Part shown: positions 58,206 through 64,000 of the stretch, in pieces
How positions within the stretch are numbered: position 1 is the stretch's first letter
Layout of the letters: every line of letters begins with the position of its first letter
Origin: Nilaparvata lugens
Taxonomy: Eukaryota; Arthropoda; Insecta; Hemiptera; Delphacidae
Direction of reading: 5' to 3'
Length of the DNA stretch: 64,000 bases
NCBI RefSeq assembly: GCF_014356525.2
Contig: NC_052512.1
Coordinates: 1,350,797-1,414,796, forward strand
Translations under genes and position numbers: made by a program
The notes under the pieces: generated by a model
Told to the model about the DNA's origin: nothing
Seen by the model: the letters and a program-made list of their open reading frames with translations, nothing else
The model's database searches: none

Positions 58206-58338
58206 ATGTCTATTGATAAATTTGGTCGATATTAGCATGATAGTAATATTAATGATATTAATATTGAAATTAAAAATTTAATTCAGAATTTTATAAGGAT
58301 TATACAATACATACCATTAGCTGCTCATAATATACCAG
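58206..58338 (+). pseudogene. Polinton small ORF family, member 2, 5' part
   Basis: Opens MSIDKFGRY like member 1, has a TAG at codon 10, and is cut at 58338 by the Pao insertion. The 3' part resumes at 61649 in the same reading phase and ends at 61797, so the gene was continuous before the insertion. Function unknown. Confidence 0.75.
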
Positions 58339-59087
58339 TGGATAGCCCAAATTACAAACGAGAGCAGAGGACTGTCGATAAATTTAAAGAGCAAATATTG
58401 AATGATAATATGCTAGAATAAAGAGAGCAATAATTAATAGATTGAATGTAGTAAGTAATATTTTCAGCATTAAATTTATACCAGAAGTGATTTATTTGGT
58501 TACTCACCAGCAAGTAGTTTTCTTCAAATACTAAATACCAACTTACTCCAGGAATTGGAATTAGGTTTGTGGCAGGACAAGACGGAGTCGGGAAAAGGTG
58601 TTGGCTTCTCTTGTACATCTGCTACCCCTATCCGACATATGTTAATTCTGGCATCAATTCAATTACTGATCAGTCCAAAAATTGCTTGGAAGATAACTTT
58701 ACTATATTGACTATTACTTTACACTGCTGTACAATTCTAAGTCCGATCGCACTAGTTGAATATTTCAACATATATATTCACAAATAACAAGGAAAAACTG
58801 TACTTTTCCCCAACTTGGGACAGTTAATATATCGATAATAATTTCAACACAACGACGAACGTGTAAAATTTAATTTCAACGGCAACAATCGGAAAAACAG
58901 CCACGATCCTGTTTTTTCGCCGTTCGACACGAGCTGGAGACTTCAAGTGACGCTTATGCGATAGAAATCTAAATACTAACTCATCCGCTAGGGTGCAGCA
59001 GCTGCCGGCCTCGCCACTCCAACTACCGCGAGACTTAAAACTAATTTAAAACTAGACTTAATCTAAATACGCTAAAGGGCGTCACCA
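58339..59087 (-). repeat. Pao 3' LTR
   Basis: 749 bp with TG...CA ends on the sense strand. The segment 58970-59087 is nearly identical to 61527-61643 (CGCAGCAGCTGCCGGCCTCG differs from the other copy by one base), which identifies the partial 5' LTR. Confidence 0.88.
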
Positions 59088-59100
59088 TTCCCCCCACCCT
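59088..59100 (-). promoter_or_regulatory. Pao polypurine tract
   Basis: The sense strand reads GGGTGGGGGGAA immediately before the TGGTGACG start of the 3' LTR, the expected place for plus-strand priming. Confidence 0.8.
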
Positions 59101-59219
59101 GAAACGTAGTTTTCAGCCACGACTTTGGCCAAAACTAGACAAAACAAAACAAACCGAAAGAAAATAAGACGACAAAGGAAAAATGCAAAAAAAAAAAGAA
59201 AACGAACAATAATTCTTAT

Positions 59220-59946
59220 CCTAAGAATTATTGTGTGGGCAATGGAAACAATTTGGTGGCAGGACGTTTGAAACGACCAGTAGCTAAACGTACTACTGCC
59301 ACACGTATGACACCATCGCTCCAGGAAACACTTCCTCAATGATTCCTAGAGGCCACTTCAATGGGGGTAGATTAGGCTGATCCACTATCACAACCGTTCC
59401 AACAGTGAGAGGAGGTGATGACTTGGACCACTTTCCACGTACTTGTTATTCATGGAGATACTCCTTTCTCCACCTATTCCAAAACGATTGAACAAGCTGG
59501 TCGATGAGTTCGTAACGAGTGAGACGATTGATGGGAATGTCGGTCACATCCTTCATTGGAAAAGCCGTCAACGGTGTCAACTTCAAAAAATGAGCCGGAG
59601 TTAAGGCGAGAGGTTTGTTTGGATCCTCGCTCAAAGGGCACAATGGCTGAGAGTTCAACACCGCCTCCACTTGAACCAACGCAGTATTCATCTCCTCATA
59701 GGTCAATAGTTGATCGCCAATCACTTTTATCAAATGTGACTTGACCGATTTTATGTTGGCCTCCCAAATTCCACCGAAATTTGGGGAAGCAGCGGGAATG
59801 AATTTCCAATCCACTCGATAATCAGCCAGCTCATTAGTAATTGTATTTTGAAACTCCGATGAATCGACAAGAAGGGTGATGAAAGGATCACTCTTAGGCA
59901 AGACAATAGGGTGACAGCTGTCAAAATCCATGTCTGAGTTCGGCAA
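59220..59946 (-). pseudogene. Pao integrase fragment
   Basis: The open piece 59446-59946 starts near HPIVLPKSDPF and then moves directly to WKFIPAASPNFGGIWEANIK and ALVQVEAVLNSQPLCPL. The zinc finger and the first catalytic Asp residues expected between these blocks are absent, so an internal deletion removed the front of the integrase. Downstream, after a stop, LPPLKWPLGIIEEVFPGAMV and, in another frame, VRLATGRFKRPATKL are the C-terminal domain. Not functional. Confidence 0.8.
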
Positions 59947-59958
59947 ACGACCACCAAC

Positions 59959-61515
59959 TCAAATTAACTCCTTGTCTATAAACGGTGACAAACGCTGAAA
60001 TTTGGGGGCACAATCTTCACCCTTTTTTAGTTGAACAAGCTCACGTGAAAAATGAATTCTCTGTACGACTCTACACAAATATCTCTCCGCCACATCGAAT
60101 TCCAGTTCACCTGCTTTCGGCAATATTCGCACTGCCTTCAATACTAGTATCATGATACGAAGCAAACGTTGATAGTCAGAGCATTTCTCAATCAAATTAT
60201 ATATTACATTATCTGAAACACTTTCAGATTGAACAACTGTGACAACATTTGAAGATTTCATTTCAGGTGGACACTCTATTTCTTCAATTTCAAATTTTAC
60301 AGGCCAGTGATTTTCCTTCATAGTCAACCAGTGGGGTCCTGTCCACCATGTCTCGTGATTAATGAGATCCATTGGTTTAAGACCACGCGATAAACAAACT
60401 GTGGGATTTTCCTCACCAGAAACATGCATCCAACAATCGATGCATGAGTTTTGAATTTTCGAGACTCGATTAGCCACGAACGTTTGCCCACGCGACGGCG
60501 AACCTCTTATCCAATGGAGAACAACAGTTGAGTCCGACAAAGCGACAACTCGGACGATTTTACAACAAAGTTCGAGGACAGAGAGGGTAGCTTCAAGTAG
60601 ATTGACTAGGAGAAGAGCAGCGCACAATTCCAATCTTGGTATTGATAGAGTTTTACTCGGTGCAACCTTTGATTTTCCACACAGCAGCGTTACTGTTGAA
60701 GAACTACCATCTTCTTCCTGTGATTTCAAATAGATCACAGCTCCATAGCCAGACTGACTTGCATCACAAAAACAAATTAATGTAATCTTGGAACCAACAA
60801 ATACTCCTAAGTGACGAGGAATGGACAAATTCGACAAAGATTGAAATTCTGTTTGACATATCTCCCACTGAGATGCAATAGAATCAGGTGGTTTTTCATC
60901 ACAATCTGAACCAATACGCCATAATTCTTTTATAAGACATTTCAAAAACAACGTGAGAGGAGCCACTAGTCCTAGAGGATCATAGATTCGCGCCACAGCG
61001 GATAATATATTCCGTTTTGTGGCAATAGAGTGACCCTGTGAGACGAAAAAACGAAACGAATCGGAAAATGGTTGCCACTCTAGACCTAATATGGCTAATG
61101 AATTTTCGATATTGAATTCTTAGGACAACAAGGATCTTTCACTATGATTGAGACTTGTCATCAGCTCCTCCGAATTTGACGCAAACTTAGTCAATTCAAA
61201 TCCACCAGCTTTAAACAGCTCTTTGGCCTGACTACACAATTTTTTCGCGTCACTTACAGAAGGGACAGACGTTACCAAATCGTCCATGAACATATCTGTA
61301 GGAATGCGAGCTTTAGCATCTGGGAAATTATCGCCTCCCCTCTCAACCAACTCATGGATAGTTCTCAAAGCCAAGTACGGAGAGGAAGTGATACCAAATA
61401 CGACACAATTTATTTCATAGGTTTCAACAGGATCGTCTACCGAAAATCTCCATAACACCCGCTGAAATTCACAGCAAGATTCACTCACAAATATTTGACG
61501 ATACATCTGTTTCAA
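59959..61515 (-). pseudogene. Pao reverse transcriptase and RNase H
   Basis: 61515-61120 carries FGITSSPYLALRTIHEL and the RT catalytic DD in MFMDDLVTS, then GGFELTKFASN. After a TAA (61120-61122) the same frame goes on to 60996-59959 with ARIYDPLGLVAPL, the RNase H opening FCDASQSGYGAVIY, and SKTLSIPRLELCAALL. The order and wording are characteristic of the BEL/Pao superfamily. A TGA at 59959-59961 separates it from the integrase piece. The RT N-terminus is missing. Confidence 0.88.
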
Positions 61516-61648
61516 ATCACCTGTCTAAATACTAACTTATCCGCTAGGGCGCAGCAGCTGCCGGCCTCGCCACTCCAACTACCGCGAGACTTAAAACTAA
61601 TTTAAAACTAGACTTAATCTAAATACGCTAAAGGGCGTCACCAACCAG

Positions 61649-61797
61649 AAATTGATCTTAATAAGAATGATCAATATAAAGCAATGTCAAATCCACAATT
61701 ATTATCAAAGTATGAAAAGTATTCTGCTGAAAGAGTACAACCCTGGTTCTTCGGAGCTTGGTTTGATGAAAAATTCATATATAAACATGAAGTTTAA
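61649..61797 (+). pseudogene. Polinton small ORF family, member 2, 3' part
   Basis: The continuation of the gene cut at 58338. It reads in the phase set by the 5' part, shares NPQLLSKYEKYS-type spacing with members 1 and 3, and ends FDEKFIYKHEV and a stop. Member 3 starts 16 bases later. Confidence 0.75.
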
Positions 61798-61812
61798 TAC
61801 TATATTAAAAAC

Positions 61813-62095
61813 ATGAGTATTGATAAATTTGGATGCCATTTGAGTAGAAAAAAAACTAGAAATCAAGAGACTGAAGAATTAATTAATATATTACAAAATA
61901 TAGTTAGTTTGGCAAAAAAAATTGATTCATATTATCTACCACAGAATGTTGATCTCAATGATAGGAGACAATGGAATAATTTAACTGATCCAAACTTACT
62001 CTAACAATTCTCACCCTCTTCTAAAAATAAATTCAAATTTTGGTATGAAAACAACATGATTGTAAGAAAAATGTACTGTATGTGTGGGTGAGTAC
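61813..62095 (+). pseudogene. Polinton small ORF family, member 3, truncated by a stop
   Basis: Opens MSIDKFGCHL and has NVDLNDRRQWNNLTDPNLL matching the C-terminal half of member 1. A TAA follows (62002-62004), after which similarity continues in frame (QFSPSSKNKFKFWYENN), so the original protein was about as long as member 1. Confidence 0.7.
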
Positions 62096-62340
62096 ACCTA
62101 GAAAAAAATTGTAGGTTTGGTTAACCAGACCCAGTAATTTTTTACTATAATAAAAATAATAACTGGTATGGAGAGTTTAGAAAAGACACAAGCTTTTAAT
62201 GGTAAATGTCTCCTATATAGATGGAAAAAATAGATACTACAGATCCAGATACAATATTTCAAAAAATGAAACCAATTGTACTTGATATATGTTTAGGAGA
62301 AGCTTAAAAATTTAATTATAATATAAAATGGTATGTTGCT
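62096..62340. other. Degraded stretch in the Polinton
   Basis: No intact frame. Short pieces (for example around 62225-62300) probably belong to the following polymerase-like gene but are broken by stops. Confidence 0.4.
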
Positions 62341-62583
62341 CTCAAATTGAAGCTGAAGAAATTAGTTGGAGATTATGAAATGAATAGTTCACCAACCTTT
62401 CATGGAAGAACACGAACAATTCTACAAATTCAAGATAATATAAATGAATTTAATAATCAATGGCTTGAGATTAAAGCTAATATGTGGAAGAAAATAGATA
62501 GATTTATACAGCATGGAAGTGGATGGGTAATTGAATCAGTTGAATCTTCTGATTTGAATATTGTAGGATATTATTCCATTTAG
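62341..62583 (+). pseudogene. Polymerase-N-terminus-like Polinton fragment
   Basis: About 78 codons with KLKLKKLVGDYEMNSSPTF, RTRTILQIQDNINEF and the signature RFIQHGSGWVIESVE. The GSGW block with a preceding long helix occurs in front of the type-B polymerase in many insect Polintons. Here it ends at TAG and no polymerase motif follows; the next gene is the PLA2-like protein. It may be a broken copy of that N-terminal region or a separate small gene. Confidence 0.5.
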
Positions 62584-62619
62584 GAGGATAGTTGATGAGA
62601 AAAAATATATATAATAAAA

Positions 62620-63162
62620 ATGATGAAGAAGAAAAATATTGGTGTTGGAAAAAACATATTCTTGAAAAAGCTTAAGAAAAAATTAGGATCTGGTATAATT
62701 GGTAGTGTATTGAACAAAGCAATTGACTTCCTACCTGTTGAGCTTCATATCCCCGGCTACAATTTTTGTGGGCCCGGCACCAAACTTGAGAAAAGATTGA
62801 AAAGAGGAGATAAAGGAATAAATAAATTGGATGAAGCATGTTGAGCACATGATATTGCATACAATGACCCTAATCAGAATAGAATGGATGCTGATAGAAA
62901 GCTAGCTGCACTTGCTTGGGAGAGACTGAAATCTCCTGATGCAGGTTTAGGTGAATGCTCTGCAGCATATCTTGTTACAAATCTATTGAATGCTAAAACT
63001 AAATTTGGTGGTGGACTATTCTTGAAGCCATACAAAGGTTGTGGAATTAAGAAATTGAAGAGAAAAAATAATAGAAAGAATACTCAAAAAAGAAGTGAAG
63101 AAATAGGAAAAACATTAAGGAAAATCTCAAAAAAACACCATTCTCGAATATTGAAATCATAA
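62620..63162 (+). pseudogene. Polinton PLA2-like virion protein, one stop
   Basis: The first piece (62620-62844) ends with YNFCGPGTKLEKRLKRGDKG and NKLDEAC. After an in-frame TGA (62842-62844) comes AHDIAYNDPN and then DADRKLAALAWERLKSPDAG. The G-P-G-T calcium-loop-like step and the H-D-x-A-Y catalytic His-Asp are the core of the parvovirus-VP1/Polinton phospholipase A2-like domain. The basic Lys/Arg C-terminus (KKLKRKNNRKNTQKR) suggests DNA or capsid binding. Its virion role is known for related proteins and inferred here. Confidence 0.82.
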
Positions 63163-63536
63163 ACAATGCAAAGAAACTCAATATACCCCTTCGTGGTGTC
63201 TATATGAGAGATAATCTACCAGAAACACCATACAAAGATTTAGAAATTGGTGTAATAAATTTAGATGGAGAAAGTGGGATTGGGAGTCATTGGACTTGTT
63301 ATATCAAACATAAAAATGTTTGTGAGTATTTTGATAGTTTTGGAAATTTATCACCACCACTAGAATTAATAGATTATATGAAAGGCGTGAGAATATGTTA
63401 CAACTATAAGAAATATCAAGAAATAAATAATAACTCAATAGTATGTGGTCATTTATGTCTATTATGGCTTTATAAAAAATATATCATAAATAATCATGTT
63501 TACACTAACAGCAAATCAGAAGCCATTGGTTTGTGA
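63129..63536 (+). CDS. Polinton adenain-like cysteine protease
   Basis: The first in-frame ATG is 63204, but protease-like sequence (NNAKKLNIPLRGVYMRDNL) extends upstream in the same frame to about 63129, overlapping the previous gene, so the true start is unclear. Visible catalytic positions are His in GIGSHWTCYIKH, Asp in CEYFDSFGNL, Gln in KKYQEINNN and Cys in VCGHLCLLWLYKK. This H-D-Q-C order is that of adenovirus-type maturation proteases, which cleave capsid precursors. It overlaps the next gene by 41 bases. Confidence 0.82.
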   Translation, partial: KKTPFSNIEIINNAKKLNIPLRGVYMRDNLPETPYKDLEIGVINLDGESGIGSHWTCYIKHKNVCEYFDSFGNLSPPLELIDYMKGVRICYNYKKYQEINNNSIVCGHLCLLWLYKKYIINNHVYTNSKSEAIGL

Positions 63537-64000
63537 AATTTTTCCACCAGTTGATTTAGATGATTCTAGCAACTATGAAGTAGGACTAGTGAATTTATAC
63601 ACATACAATACAATTCCAAATATTGAAACCAATATTAATGATAAATCTATTTATAATAAACAACAGGTACAAATACCTGAGGGATCATATGAATTGGAAG
63701 ATATTCTAACTTATATAAGAGATAAACTCAATCTTACAAGCAATCAATTGAAAATTGAAGCAAATAATAATACATTACAATGTGAGTTGTATGCAGACAA
63801 AGAAATTGATCTCAGTATGTCTGATAGTATTGGTCCAATTCTTGGTTTTCAACACACAAAGTTATCAGCAAATGAATGGCATATATCTATAAAACCAGTT
63901 CATATTATGCGTATAAATAGTATTCGTGTTGAATGTAATATTGTTCAAGGATCCTATAATAATGGGAATGAGGGACATACATTATATGAATTCTATACAA
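63496..64000 (+). CDS. Polinton minor capsid (penton-like) protein, partial
   Basis: Open from ATG 63496 to the window edge (168 codons, no stop). Near the start it has EIFPPVDLDDSSNYEVGLVN, then YELEDILTYIRDKL, SIGPILGF, ISIKPVHIM and IVQGSYNNGNEGHTLYEF. This pattern matches the single-jelly-roll minor capsid protein encoded next to the protease in Polintons. It would form the vertex of the virus-like particle (known for the family). The C-terminus is outside the window. Confidence 0.75.
   Translation, partial: MFTLTANQKPLVCEIFPPVDLDDSSNYEVGLVNLYTYNTIPNIETNINDKSIYNKQQVQIPEGSYELEDILTYIRDKLNLTSNQLKIEANNNTLQCELYADKEIDLSMSDSIGPILGFQHTKLSANEWHISIKPVHIMRINSIRVECNIVQGSYNNGNEGHTLYEFYT

Larger units (their letters stand above)
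58339..61643 (-). mobile_element. Pao-type LTR retrotransposon, internally deleted
   Basis: The 5-bp duplication ACCAG (58334-58338 and 61644-61648) flanks an element that, on its sense (minus) strand, begins TGGTGACGCCC and ends GGGCTATCCA. The 3' LTR (58339-59087) is complete, whereas only the first 117 bp of the 5' LTR (61527-61643) remain, joined straight to RT. Primer site, gag, protease and the RT N-terminus are therefore missing. A good polypurine tract (GGGTGGGGGGAA on the sense strand) precedes the 3' LTR. RT, RNase H and part of integrase remain, in one frame with stops. Confidence 0.9.
54885..64000 (+). mobile_element. Polinton/Maverick, left part, runs off the window
   Basis: The left end AGTAGGGGTAAAGTGAGAC begins where the duplicated block is broken. 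Polintons start with AG, carry terminal inverted repeats and make 6-bp duplications. GCTCAAAGCTGG-type short tandem units follow at 54925-54975. All element genes read rightward: small ORF family, integrase, ATPase, DUF8207-type gene, polymerase-like fragment, PLA2-like protein, protease and minor capsid. Stops in at least five genes show it is decaying. Type-B polymerase and major capsid genes are not seen and would lie to the right. A Pao element is nested inside. Confidence 0.9.

Noticed and set aside
59082..59339. 85-codon minus-strand frame at the Pao 3' side
   Set aside because: It covers the integrase C-terminus in a wrong frame and then PPT/LTR sequence; the real domain is described with the integrase fragment.

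Overview
The window looks like a stretch of repeat-dominated, AT-rich animal chromosome, most probably from an insect and plausibly a hemipteran such as a planthopper. This is inferred from the mix of families: decayed non-LTR elements with a FLYWCH/SGNH first ORF, a Gypsy element primed by tRNA-Lys, a Pao element, Helitron-like ends, MITEs and a Polinton/Maverick. I found no host protein-coding gene, rRNA or tRNA gene that I could support. A run of 100 N (23218-23317) is an assembly gap. Nearly every recognisable protein belongs to a mobile element, and most are broken.

Layout. 1-9.7 kb: a large inverted repeat whose arms (1-2682 and 8078-9682) carry the 3' half of a decayed non-LTR element; between them lies a second non-LTR element (about 2.8-8.08 kb, plus strand). 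9.7-13 kb: Helitron-like and tandem repeats. 13-13.96 kb: a duplicated unit with CRE-type palindromes, one copy holding a 217-bp MITE flanked by TA. 13.97-17.5 kb: a third non-LTR element, minus strand. 17.5-23.2 kb: a foldback element, a small MITE, another copy of the left-arm repeat, then a GGA-rich purine tract next to the gap. 24.2-28.6 kb: two direct copies of a 1.45-kb promoter-like segment.

29.1-42.2 kb holds a 13-kb Gypsy element on the minus strand. It has 1.2-1.3-kb LTRs, a tRNA-Lys primer site, a single gag-pol frame with four in-frame stops, two successive retropepsin-like domains, and an unrecognised extra ORF after integrase. It also has a 2.1-kb minisatellite. Almost every unit of that minisatellite would fold, in the element's sense RNA, into a short hairpin capped by a GNRA tetraloop, with compensatory stem changes between units. 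This is the most unusual signal in the window.

43.3-54.9 kb is a duplicated 3.3-kb block. Both copies contain a roughly 1-kb repeat with a (CA)n tract, and a third copy of that repeat lies between them. The second copy of the block is interrupted by a 2.48-kb insertion flanked by AAAAT. Its far end is interrupted by a Polinton that begins at 54885 and runs off the window. The Polinton genes all read rightward: a small family of three related ORFs, integrase with chromodomain, packaging ATPase, a DUF8207-type gene, a polymerase-N-terminus-like fragment, a PLA2-like protein, an adenain-like protease and a minor capsid protein. Together these are an integration, packaging and virion-maturation set; polymerase and major capsid genes are expected beyond the right edge. 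A deleted Pao element (58339-61643, ACCAG target duplication) sits inside the second member of the small ORF family.
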